Of a DNA stretch of 64,000 nt, positions 36,701-43,938 are shown in pieces. The translations under genes were made by a program, and so were the position numbers. Origin of the DNA: Symsagittifera roscoffensis (taxonomy: Eukaryota > Xenacoelomorpha > Acoela > Convolutidae). Where the stretch lies: assembly GCF_963678635.1 (NCBI RefSeq), contig NC_087065.1, positions 26,309,254 to 26,373,253 of the forward strand, in the 5' to 3' direction. How positions within the stretch are numbered: position 1 is the first letter of the stretch; each line of letters begins with the position of its first letter. Under the pieces are notes generated by a model. It made no database searches, was not told the DNA's origin, and saw nothing but the letters and a program-made list of their open reading frames with translations.

Positions 36701-39700
36701 TACTAGTTTTTAATGTTTTTTTTGTCCCCTTTGGAGACGATCAAGATATCGTCTAAAAACAAAATGCGTTCTAAGCATGGTTCAGCGTTCGATCCATGGC
36801 TTTCGGGAACTCAGCTGGCATATCCGCCAGTCCATAGAACCCTGTAAGGAATTTATACGTTACCGTTGCTTTTCCCCCCACGATGTTGAAATTGCAGTGT
36901 TTCGTTGTTTCCGCAGGCAGCTTAAGTTGACTATATGCATATTTAAGATCTGAGACCGTGAAATACAATGTACCAACTGTGTTTGCAGTAACAATTTGGC
37001 TTACTCCGTCTAGGAGTTCATCGTAGTTTGGTATTTGTTTTTGTACAACTGTCTAATAATAGGTTTAGCGTCCGAAGCCAATTTGATTGATTCATCTTTT
37101 TTTGACACTAATGACTATAGGGGCAATAAAATAATCACTAGTGCTTTTATCCAGTTTCTTTATATGTCCTTCTGACAACAATTTTGTTATTTCCGATTGG
37201 ACTTTGTCCTGAATATGAATAGGGATTCTTCGACCTTTTGTATCGGACATAATGGGTATTTAAATTTTGTACTCATTGATTTTTTGATTTACCTTGACGA
37301 TTAAAAAGCTTCGGAAATTTTTCATAAAATTGTTGTTTACAACCTTGTGACTGCTCGCACAGTAGCACGTCAAACCTCGACTTTTCTGTGGGTGCCTTCT
37401 TTTGAGTTGTGTATTCCTACGCTGCCCTGAAGATCTAACCCCAAAATGCATCTTGTGCGGCGTTCGGTGACCAAGAATGCTGCTCCTTTCACCTCCCATC
37501 CAGCTGACCTGATGTCCGCTTTAAGTGCTCCCAAAATCAAAATTGGTTGTTTATCATAATCAACAAACTGCGCTGATAAGTTTAGTCTTTCCGCGGGAAT
37601 GAAGTTTGTTTCTGGGGATACCTCCAAGATTTGCTTAGTTGTTGCCCAGTTGAGAAACTACACTGGACTTCCCGTATCTAGAGTCATATTGATAATCTGG
37701 TTATCAATTCTGACTAAAGCTTTGTGCTTTTATTTGTTCCGTATGAGGGTTTCTCCTTATGTCACTTTTCTTTACATTTTGAGATTCTTTGCACCCTGTA
37801 TTTCGATCTATTTTCTTTTCCAGTCGATTCGCAATATAATCTTCTATTTGCTTCACGGACATATCGTCCATTTCGGTTGACATGATCTCAAAATCATCAC
37901 AGGAATCGAAACATCGAATGAGGTTACAATCTTCATCTGAACTGGATGCTTCTTCCGTCACTTCGTTTGTTTGTTGTGATCGGCACATTCTAGCGAATTG
38001 GTTTGGCTTATTACAGTTTTTGCATGTTTTCCCATAGCTGGAACAATTCTTCAAATGTTTTTCCCTGAATCCCCGAATGTTTTTCCACATCTTGTACACA
38101 ATTTCAGTTCTGATCGTGGCCTCGTATTGCTTCTGACATCGATTGTTTTCCGTTTATACGATTCTCGGTTTGGTCGCCTGCTGTTTTTCCCCTGTTGCCA
38201 ACTTCCATAGTAGGTTCCTGTTTTATTTTCACTTGCGATCCTATGAAATTTCCTGCACTTGCAGTATTGGCATACGATTTTTGGAATGCTTGCGTCGTCT
38301 GTTTGCTTTGTTCGAACTCTAGCGCTCGCTTCAGGACCTCGTCCGGCCTAAACGTCTCAAATGTCAACGTATCTTGTAATACTGTGATATTCATTTTCGA
38401 GATAAATAAATCCCTAGCAAGTTCGTCTTCTAATATGCCTAGCTCTGCTTTCGCTGCTTGTGCAGTCAGAGCAGTGTGGAAAGATTCCAACGACTCTCCT
38501 GCTTCCTGTGTTCTCGTGAACAATTTGTACCTCTCATTTGTTATACTTTCCGTTTCTTCAAATGATGTTTTAGCTTAAGTCACAATTTCCCGGAACTCAA
38601 GCTTCTGTATAAGGATTTTTCGGAACAAACCGTTTCTTCCCTTCTGTCCCTAGTGCTACGAATAGTCTCGAAGCGATTCGCTTTTGGACTTCATTGTAGA
38701 ACACGTTGTGCCGCACCTTTGGTTCTCTCTCCTTTTTCTCTTCATTTTCTAACACGACTCTGTCTCTCATTAGTTTATCCCTTATTTCTCTTTCCGCTAA
38801 TGCTTGCGCGTACTCATTCTTTCTTGGTGTTTTTGGTCGAGGAATTGGTTCTTCTATGATGGCTTTCGGGTCTTCTAACAGCACTTCTGGGTTCACATTT
38901 TCTTTCACCGTCATGGCTAACAGAAATTGGTCAAACCAAATTTTAAAATTCCATGGTGAATCCGAATTTGCTGAAGTCCAAAAAACAGGAATACCCATGT
39001 CGGTTCTATTGTCTTAGGACACGAATCCTGCTGGCTGCGCCATGTGATATCGCTTAAGACCAAAGTAAATGAGTGAAGACAAAGTGTAGATTTCAGAAGT
39101 TAAATTATTATGAAATCTGTTTTCTTTTCTACACAGTCTAAATGCTGTTCTGACTGAGTTCCGTAACTGCGTACGGAAGAACTGAATTCAGTCATGTTAC
39201 ATTCAAGTTCAGAATAATATGACCTTGAAACAATAGTAACAATATAGTTATATAGATAGACATATGCACCTCTCAAGGTTACTGTAGCGTGGCTGCAGCT
39301 ACTGTACCACACTACCTATCTATTTATGTATCTATCTCTGTCTAACTATGCTTCTATCTATCTAGCTGTCTAACTATTTATATATCCATCTATCTATCTA
39401 TTCATTAAATTGATTGGAGTTTTACTTGATACATGATGTTTACCCATGCGATAAGCAAGGGTATTGCAATCGGGTACTAGACTTTTTTCCCGTAAACATT
39501 TGTTCTCTAGTGTACTTCTGAATTCATAGCTGGTGGTACCTTGTTTCATTATTAATTCAAATTCTTAGTGGTCCCGACCCACTTAGCCTGGAGGCAACGA
39601 ATTCGCCTGGTACGGCAAATTTCCTGATTCGAATCTGACCAGGACCTGTTTTTTTTCAAGCGAGAAATATTCCGTTCAAAACAAAAATGAAGACTTATTA

Positions 39701-42101
39701 TGTGTCTGCTTATGCTTTGTCGGCTTATTCTCCACATCGTAAAATTGTTTCTTTTTGCCATGGACAATTACATTTTAGTTGTTCTTAGTGTTTTGATTTA
39801 CTTCTGCTGTTTGTTATTTTTTTTTTCAACTTATGTTTTCTTTGTTATTGTTTGGCTTAATTTATTTTCTGACCAAACTATTTTCGGCTTATTTTTTATC
39901 GGCTTAGTGACCTAATGTTGAGTGTTTTCAAGTGAAACGTATTTCTTATGCTCGCCTCAGGATCGCACAAATTGCTAAAATTGTAGCCTTTTTTCGGCCT
40001 ATTTAGTTTTGGCCTATTTGATATCGGCTTAATAGCCTCATATTTCGTTTGTCGACCACCAAAAAAAATTGTGTGCATTTGTGTTTTAAAGCTGAGGAGG
40101 ACTTTATAGTTTTTCTGAAGTCTTAAAATTTTTTGATTTGTTTTTTTTTAGCTTTTTCGTTTTCTTTTCCTTTATTTTTGGTCCTAACTGGTTTCGGCCT
40201 ATATTTTATCGGCTTAGTCGCCTCATATTGTTTCATTTGACGAGCAATTTAAATTTCGAGCAATTTTGTTTGTTTTGAGGGGGCTAGGGTTACTTGTTAA
40301 CTTTTTGTATGTTAAGTTTTGATAAGTCTTAAGTCTCGTTGATTTTTTATTTCGGCTTAAAGGACTTCTGCTAAGATTTTTTCGGGTTTGTTACCGCTTG
40401 ATAAATTTTCTTCCGCTGCTAATTTCACCTTTTACTGACTACGCAAGTTGTTGGTTTTTTTTTAAAGTAGCTTGATTCATTTTGATAGATCTAGATATTT
40501 TAAATTTTTGATTTTTTTTCCGACTTAGCGGCTTTCTTGTTTTGTATCGCAAAGGTGCGAAGCCTAGCTTCGCCTCTGTTTGGAAAAATGTTAACATGGT
40601 AAAATGCTAATAAATAAACTTTTACTGAAGTCAACCTTTTGAAAATTCATCACCAGTGCTATCTACATTTTTCATCAAAGGTCTGTTGAGCGTAAATGCC
40701 TCAGCCCTATGGTCTGTTGTTTTCTCCTTTTTTTGCAACACAAAATTTGGAAATTCTGACTTCACAAAAATTGAAGTTAGAAACCCTGTGGTTGGGAGCG
40801 GATCTCTCCAAAAAACTCTGAGGGCTCAAATTTTTTAGGGCCTCCAAATTTGATTTTCAGTTAGCGAGGATTTTCAAAGTATTCAAAAACTTAAAAAAAA
40901 ACAATTGAAAAATTTCGCAATCATGTGGAGGGGTGCTGCCAGGGTACTTTCACGGGTTGAAAACCTGTTCTCCTTATATGACCTCTCATAGTAGTATAAT
41001 TTCCGAGGTATGACTTTTTCTCTTTGAAATAATTTTCAAAAAAGATAAGATAAAAAAAAAACTTGAAAACTTTTAATACGCAGATGTGAAAATTCTGAAA
41101 CCTTTGGATGTTTAACGATTGCTAAAATCTGAATTTTTTTTAAAGCGTTCGATTCGTGCAACAGAAAACGCTGTTGCATGCCACCAGTCCATTTTTATGG
41201 TCGCATTGTTTTATCTTATATATTTTAGGAAGCAATTCACGTTCACAAATCTACTTTGAAGAACCGTGGGTTCGAGTGAAGCGCCAGGCGCGAGTCGATG
41301 AACGTAGTAAAGGTTCTTATATAGGTCGTGGTTATTTTTTTAGAGCCTAATGTATTTTTCAGATTTTTCAGCGAAATAAAAACTAACCATTAGACTAGTT
41401 TTCTCAAGTTGCGTTAATTTTGTCGGATCTTGTTAACAATTTCCCCCCTATTGCAATGTGGAAGGGGGGGTTTGATAAATTCCTTCTTTATAGAGGGAGA
41501 GATTCGTTTCGTTACAAGGTACCATAGGGTGGGGGGAAATAGTTAACAAGATCCATTTTGTCTATCTATTAACATATCAACAAAAAAACTATGTGAGTCA
41601 CGAAATTTGGTGAAATCTGTTTAGGGTAACTGGATTCTATGTCTAATGTCGTTTCTTCAATGTCTTCCGGATACTATCATGGCAACGGTTACATCATCGG
41701 CGAACCGAAACAAACAACACAGCCTCATGCAAATCATCTTATCCGCTATCAAACTAAAACGAGCTCACGATTCAACGGATAAAACCTATAATGATGTGAT
41801 TATATGTGCACTGAGTTTGCTGAGCTCTTCGATGCAATTTGACAACGAAGACGTTGTCCAAGGAATTCATGCCGAGTTACTGAGTCTTTCCAAAGAAGGA
41901 AATGACGTGTCAGTGCGCGTGAAAAGTTTGAAGTGTCTAGCTAAAGTTGGAAAAGAACAAGGGAGTTGCAAAGACTGGCTAAAAAGTGATGTTAAACGAA
42001 AAACTAAACGAACTGTAGATGCTTGTTTAGATGACAGGAAGCGCGTAGTGAGACGTGAAGCAGTCACGTGTAAAACGGCCTGGGATAATTTTGGATTGTA
42101 A
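18776..42101 (+). CDS. MMS19: MMS19, cytosolic Fe-S assembly adaptor, seven exons
   Basis: HEAT-repeat scaffold of the cytosolic iron-sulfur targeting complex (with CIAO1 and CIAO2B in other animals), which hands clusters to XPD, DNA polymerases and helicases. Exons: 18776-18951, 19103-19427, 20108-20407, 29585-30007, 30122-30772, 31173-31841 and 41625-42101, 3021 nt in total (1006 residues; human 1030). All phases agree. Diagnostic stretches are DGEKDPRNLLHTFH and EELFEVFSCYFPIEF in exon 3, LVNGFDEERAVKLK in exon 6, and the C-terminal LDDRKRVVRREAV in exon 7, each matching conserved MMS19 positions. The N-terminus is about 20 residues shorter than human; ATG 18794 is an alternative start and an upstream exon cannot be excluded. 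Intron 3 (20408-29584) begins GCAAGT, a GC-AG intron. Introns 3 and 6 (31842-41624) each hold an antisense Ty3/gypsy element. Confidence 0.93.
19480..19995. repeat. Dispersed repeat within MMS19 intron 2
   Basis: It begins GAGTCGATGAACGTAGTTC and continues CCGGAGAAGTCTTGAAATTTG, AGGCTCAAATTAA, TTTCATTTCCTTTTTTAAAAT, then CCAGTTTTCTCAAATTGGGTCAATT. The same blocks recur at 8580-9200, 11600-11935 and 41290-41424 in the same order, which defines a family of at least 400 bp. No coding frame or terminal repeats are seen. Confidence 0.55.
20573..20794 (-). repeat. 3' LTR (relative to element) of the intron-3 Ty3 element
   Basis: Matches 26522-26743 over its full 222 bp with about ten substitutions. 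Shared landmarks are AACAACTGTTTGCTAATAAG and ACAGATGTTATCATGAAC. Borders follow from the TG...CA ends and the adjacent polypurine tract. Confidence 0.85.
20974..21824 (-). pseudogene. C-terminal extension after integrase, intron-3 Ty3 element
   Basis: Two minus-strand frames (21824-21513 and 21480-20974) lie between the integrase and the 3' LTR. The second is rich in Glu, Lys and Gln (EKKQGPKRAGKEE, DDAIEEDEPP) and ends with KSRRSPRRGLTG. No envelope-type signal peptide or membrane segment is seen, so this looks like a charged tail of pol and not an env gene. Confidence 0.4.
22265..25396 (-). pseudogene. pol region of the intron-3 Ty3 element: PR, RT, RNase H, IN
   Basis: Minus strand, in order: aspartic protease with WIDSGSPISIF (25396-24902); RT with GHIEKLVDCSDRYFVSPIV, YFSTMDLTYACGQIPL and FKTGFYGLKTMPAEFQ (24833-24372), then a catalytic box HIDDILI near 24360, with His where Tyr or Phe is usual; thumb and connection LGHKITSAGKTP; RNase H with IVCDASHNGLGAVLEQ and ISFASRYLN (24299-23754), continuing to 23149; integrase zinc-finger relic HYYHDGK...CR (about 22719) and core start LQLDFWGPINYL (about 22530), continuing HGVPRKTHVDQGTNF (about 22390). 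At least five frame breaks separate these pieces. Confidence 0.8.
25427..26500 (-). pseudogene. gag region of the intron-3 Ty3 element
   Basis: Minus-strand frames show a capsid-like stretch (SFWPPKCAETPMLWEFWLNRF near 26440; RKQRIGESLEQFHSILSGLA near 26090) and a CCHC zinc knuckle CDFCKKISHFERTC (about 25625). The frame is broken between 26290 and 26125 and again near 25660. Confidence 0.7.
26522..26743 (-). repeat. 5' LTR (relative to element) of the intron-3 Ty3 element
   Basis: Partner of 20573-20794. It is followed on the minus strand, after about 3 nt, by the primer binding site TGGCGCAGCCAGC. Confidence 0.85.
26755..27690 (+). repeat. tRNA-like composite repeat copies in MMS19 intron 3
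   Basis: Two heads are visible, about 26800 (TATAGACTTTTTTCAGGTTAAC) and about 27170 (GACTAGACTTTCTTTTCCGCG). Each is followed by a tRNA-like block: GCTCGAATCCG then TACCTGTTTTTT (26944-26975), and a better preserved block at 27255-27345 with CTTGGTCTAGAGGTAATGC as A box and GGGGTTTGAGTCCCGG as B box, ending in a T run. TCGGCTTAGT blocks follow each. Confidence 0.55.
27700..28760 (+). repeat. Tandem satellite, six ~176-bp units
   Basis: The landmark TTTTTCTGAGAT (CTGTGAT in the last unit) occurs near 27815, 27991, 28170, 28341, 28522 and 28698, giving spacings of 176, 179, 171, 181 and 176 bp. Each unit also carries TCGGATCRNTYGG, GTGTCTAAC or GCGTCTAAC, a TTAGTGGACGCTC-like block, TTGATTTTTTTT and TTCCTTTGGTA. 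Units are diverged but stay in register. ORFs reading through the array are by-products of the repeat. Confidence 0.85.
28780..28835. repeat. Tail hairpin after the satellite
   Basis: TTGTTGTATCGCAAGGGAT is followed by the hairpin GCGACGC-TCC-GCTTCGC (28809-28825, one mismatch) and CTTTGTG. It is the same tail as at 10204 and 40557. Confidence 0.6.
29050..29545 (+). repeat. tRNA-derived SINE, copy 2
   Basis: It pairs with 13260-13700. A box TAGCGTAGAGGTAGGG is at about 29205 and B box GGTTCGAACCT at about 29246. This copy ends in a perfect hairpin GCGAAGT-GCA-ACTTCGC (29515-29531) and lies immediately upstream of MMS19 exon 4 (29585), so the exon's branch-site and pyrimidine-tract region lies at the SINE edge. 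Confidence 0.75.
31978..32036. repeat. (CTAT)n microsatellite interrupted by the LTR element
   Basis: CTAT units run up to the left LTR at 32037. Imperfect CTAT units resume after the right LTR, 39312-39400. The LTR element therefore inserted inside a tetranucleotide repeat; CTATC and CTACC at the two borders are a likely 5-bp target duplication with one change. Confidence 0.75.
32037..32311 (-). repeat. 3' LTR (relative to element) of the intron-6 Ty3 element
   Basis: 275 bp, bounded by TG...CA. It contains AAGACAAAGTGTAGATTTCAG, a stretch also present in the other LTR. Confidence 0.85.
32458..33866 (-). pseudogene. Post-integrase tail of the intron-6 Ty3 element
   Basis: About 1.4 kb of minus-strand frames follow the integrase. 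The first pieces (33866-33606, 33578-33213) are charged and Ser/Lys/Gln-rich. The last (32853-32458) carries IPIRRSGRQMKNQGPRRYGD, like the basic C-terminal ends of many LTR-element pol proteins. No membrane segment or signal peptide suggests an envelope. Confidence 0.5.
33805..35004 (-). pseudogene. Integrase region, intron-6 Ty3 element
   Basis: The zinc-binding domain is spread over two frames: HCGHPGQEAMLNVTH (to 34645), then WWPHMHKDIVNLAEECRSC (34644 on). The core begins QLHYAGPLGDHKGKKIYLLVAID (about 34490). A downstream piece (34218-33805; IQRSPFEAHFGH) resembles the end of the core. Frames are broken at about 34645 and between 34321 and 34218. Confidence 0.7.
35105..35929 (-). other. 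Spacer between RNase H and integrase, intron-6 Ty3 element
   Basis: One minus-strand frame (35621-35376) is Lys/Asp/Arg-rich (MDKDKDKSEKDKAKKM). No catalytic domain is recognised. This is probably a tether and linker region of pol that has partly decayed. Confidence 0.35.
35930..37700 (-). pseudogene. Protease, RT and RNase H of the intron-6 Ty3 element
   Basis: Minus strand, in order: protease relic MTLDTGSPV (about 37690) with CILGLDLQG (about 37440); RT fingers (IQDKVQSEITKLLSEGHIKK, about 37215); YFTVSDLKYAYSQLKLP and FLTGFYGLADMPAEF (36968-36771); catalytic box FLDDILIVSKG (about 36755); LGHKLSPSGIVP and LRSFMGNINHLSKLIP (36700-36416); RNase H relic VKCDASNSGLGATLEQ and IAFASRYLNAQ (36331-36113), with further RNase H sequence to about 35930. 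The pieces are separated by stops or frameshifts. Confidence 0.78.
37704..38998 (-). pseudogene. gag region of the intron-6 Ty3 element
   Basis: The first frame (38998-38597) begins MGIPVFWTSANSDSPWNF and is followed by an acidic and basic helical stretch. The second (38523-38104) carries AGESLESFHTALTAQAAKAE, a capsid-like helix pattern. The third (38099-37704) has a CCHC-like knuckle CKNCNKPNQFARMC. The pieces are in different frames. Confidence 0.65.
39043..39311 (-). repeat. 5' LTR (relative to element) of the intron-6 Ty3 element
   Basis: 269 bp, partner of 32037-32311, bounded by TG...CA. It is followed without a gap on the minus strand by the primer site. Confidence 0.85.
39445..40580 (+). 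repeat. Best plus-strand copy of the hairpin-bounded composite repeat
   Basis: Order: head hairpin ACCCATGC-GATAA-GCAAGGGT (one mismatch, about 39447-39467), ATTGCAATCGGGTACTAGAC, a tRNA-like block with TTAGCCTGGAGGCAACG (A-box relic) and GATTCGAATCTG (B-box relic), AGGACCTG plus T8 (about 39565-39655), then a T-rich body with repeated GGCCTAT and ATCGGCTTAGT blocks (about 39720, 39900, 40025, 40210), and the tail GTATCGCAAAGG with the perfect hairpin GCGAAGC-CTA-GCTTCGC (40557-40573). No protein frame is credible. Confidence 0.65.
40581..41289. other. MMS19 intron 6 remainder
   Basis: AT-rich sequence without recognisable gene, tandem repeat or terminal repeats. An open frame at 41156-41350 overlaps a dispersed repeat and is not supported. 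Confidence 0.3.
41290..41424. repeat. Dispersed repeat fragment, host of the MITE insertion
   Basis: GAGTCGATGAACGTAGT, CTTATATAGGTCGTGGTTATTT, AGATTTTTCAGCGAAATAAAAA and TAGTTTTCTCAAGTTGCG match the repeat at 19488-19780 in order. Confidence 0.5.
41417..41562. mobile_element. 130-bp MITE with 24-bp TIRs and a perfect 8-bp target duplication
   Basis: The left end 41425-41448 (starting GGATCTTGTTAAC, ending in a C6 run) and the right end 41531-41554 are inverted repeats with one mismatch in 24. ATTTTGTC directly flanks both sides (41417-41424 and 41555-41562). An 8-bp duplication fits hAT, P or Merlin-type transposases. No coding capacity. It lies 63 bp upstream of MMS19 exon 7. Confidence 0.85.
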
Positions 42102-42228
42102 TTTTAATTTTAACTCGAAATTTAGTTTCCGGAAAAATATTTAATATTGATTTAATAATTTTCTGATACCATAATTGTTTACTAAAAGAAACAATGTTCG
42201 TTGATAGAACCTTTTGTTTCTCTTAGTA

Positions 42229-42239
42229 ATTAAATTAAA
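42229..42239 (+). promoter_or_regulatory. Candidate MMS19 poly(A) signals
   Basis: Two overlapping ATTAAA hexamers stand about 130 nt after the MMS19 stop codon. This is a plausible cleavage signal, but hexamers are common in AT-rich DNA. Confidence 0.35.
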
Positions 42240-42306
42240 GCATAAGTCTCATACTAGATCTGTTGGCTTTGTCCCAATGCTGTCTGCTTTTCAAGCTTTT
42301 ATGTTA

Positions 42307-42723
42307 GCTTGATTGGGTCTTTTGCACTAAACGGCCCAAAATCAATTTTTCTACATCGTAAGCTGGAAATTATGCGATCAAATTTGATAGGGTAATTTTA
42401 GCCAATCAAATTCAAGTTACATGGTCAGGCATTCCTAGCAGATAAAAATATTAGCCGAAATTGCCGAAAAGATGGAACTTTGAGTCAAATTATCAAATTA
42501 ATTTTGAGTCACTTGTGAAACCTTGCCCAGACAAGCAAAATTCAATTTTCTCTATCATTTCGGCTGATAATTTTATCTGCTTGAAATTTCAATTGAAATG
42601 GCAGAAAATGTCGATGGAACTAGATCGGCTAATTAGCCAATCAAATTCATCCACAATAATTTCAGTTCAAGAGATGTAGAAATAATGAAATTGGGCCGTT
42701 TAGTGCATAAGACCCGCTTGGTT
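42307..42723. mobile_element. 401-bp foldback element with ~43-bp TIRs and 8-bp target duplication
   Basis: 42315-42357 and 42673-42715 are inverted copies differing at about five of 43 positions, both with GGGTCTT outermost and CACTAAACGGCCCAA inside. GCTTGATT and GCTTGGTT flank the two ends. The interior is also partly palindromic (GCAGATAAAAATATTAGCCGAAAT near 42438 against an inverted match near 42560-42590). The 72-codon frame inside is incidental. It lies just downstream of MMS19. Confidence 0.75.
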
Positions 42724-43080
42724 TTCTGTAGCTTCATGCATTCTTTTAATGAGTATTCATTCTTTTATATGGTTATCAATAAATTTTTGCCGACCGAAAT
42801 ACAACCTCAAACCGAAGTTCATCTTAATTTTTACCTATTTGATTGGAATTTTCAATAGTTTTTCTCACGATACTACTCATTGACTATTTTTGTACCATAT
42901 ACTACGAAAAATTCCGAATAAGGTTTCTCTTTCCACCGCGTGGTGGCATTAGTATTTAACTTCTGTACTTCTCAACAAACTAATCGGACAACGTCTTGTA
43001 TTCTGTAATAGTTCCGACTTTCAAGCTAAAACTAATTCAAAATAGTTATTTGAAGTTTCGCGTTAGCACTTTGTTGTTTT
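42724..43080. other. Intergenic, no gene seen
   Basis: AT-rich. GTTCCGACTTTCAAGC near 43011 resembles the start of the adjacent element at 43081 and may be an eroded end of another copy. Confidence 0.3.
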
Positions 43081-43568
43081 TGTTCCGACTTTCGATACGA
43101 AAGTAACGGAATATTTATGCTCGGGGTGGGTTTTTTTCAGACAAATTTCGACTTTTTAACTAGCCCTTTTTGACGGAATTTTTTTATATCATTCGAAAGC
43201 TATTGTTGTCCTGAGCCTAAATTTGAAAAGATATTTTACCTGTGATCATTTTTTGAAAAGTTATGAGGGTTTAAATATTGCCATTTTGACCAATTTGGGA
43301 CAATTAACGCGCGATATAAATCGCGCTATTAACGTGTAAGCGGATATTTAATCCTTCTTATAAATCGTTCCAAATTGGTTGAACGAAGCTTATTTGCCAT
43401 AATTGATTTGTTACAAGGAACGAAATCTATATTTTTGTACTTTATATGGCGTGTGGGGGAATGATTGTCATAAAAATTTCAAATTTTAGAAAAAATTTTT
43501 ATTTTATTTCAATTAATGTTTTTATGTTATTACTGCTGCTCCATAAACCTTAAAAGGCAGTCGGAACA
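43081..43568. mobile_element. 488-bp element with TGTTCCGACT / AGTCGGAACA ends
   Basis: The 10-bp ends are perfect inverted repeats. Just inside the left end is a small palindrome, CTTTCGATACGAAAG. The first ~65 bp recur at 53907. Internal sequence includes TAACGCGCGATATAAATCGCGCTATTA-like inverted blocks but no gene. I could not define a target duplication, so the borders rest on the inverted ends alone. Confidence 0.5.
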
Positions 43569-43938
43569 TTCAGGGCTTCGCCCTGATACGAGCAGTCTTG
43601 TCTATTTTATTATTCAGTAAAATTAAACAGGTAGACCTCGTCCTTCTCAGCACATCGCCTGAGCGGCAAATTAGTCTGAACAGAAAAAAATATATTCGAA
43701 TCCAAATTCAGACTTCAAGGGTTTTAATGGACGACAACGCACTTCTTGGAAAAAATTGAATTTTCCCCGACCTTTATATGCTACTATTTACCGTCCTGTT
43801 TCAGTAGTCCAAACAAAAAGGCGAACGATGCGACCAGGTTTTTCAGGAATCGCTTTATGGGCATTTGGGGTTTACTCAGTCAGAAGTTTTGTTGTCTGAG
43901 AAAGAGGACGGTGGTTAATTGTGCCTCTGAAAGTTTTT

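Larger units (their letters stand above)
32037..39311 (-). mobile_element. Ty3/gypsy LTR retrotransposon in MMS19 intron 6, antisense
   Basis: LTRs at 32037-32311 and 39043-39311 both run TGTGATATCGC...GTACCACA on the plus strand, are roughly 93 percent alike, and differ by a 6-bp GCAGCT unit. The minus-strand primer site TGGCGCAGCCAGC touches the 5' LTR directly (39030-39042). Gene order is gag, protease, RT, RNase H, spacer, integrase, long C-terminal tail. It carries numerous stops and frameshifts. Confidence 0.88.
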
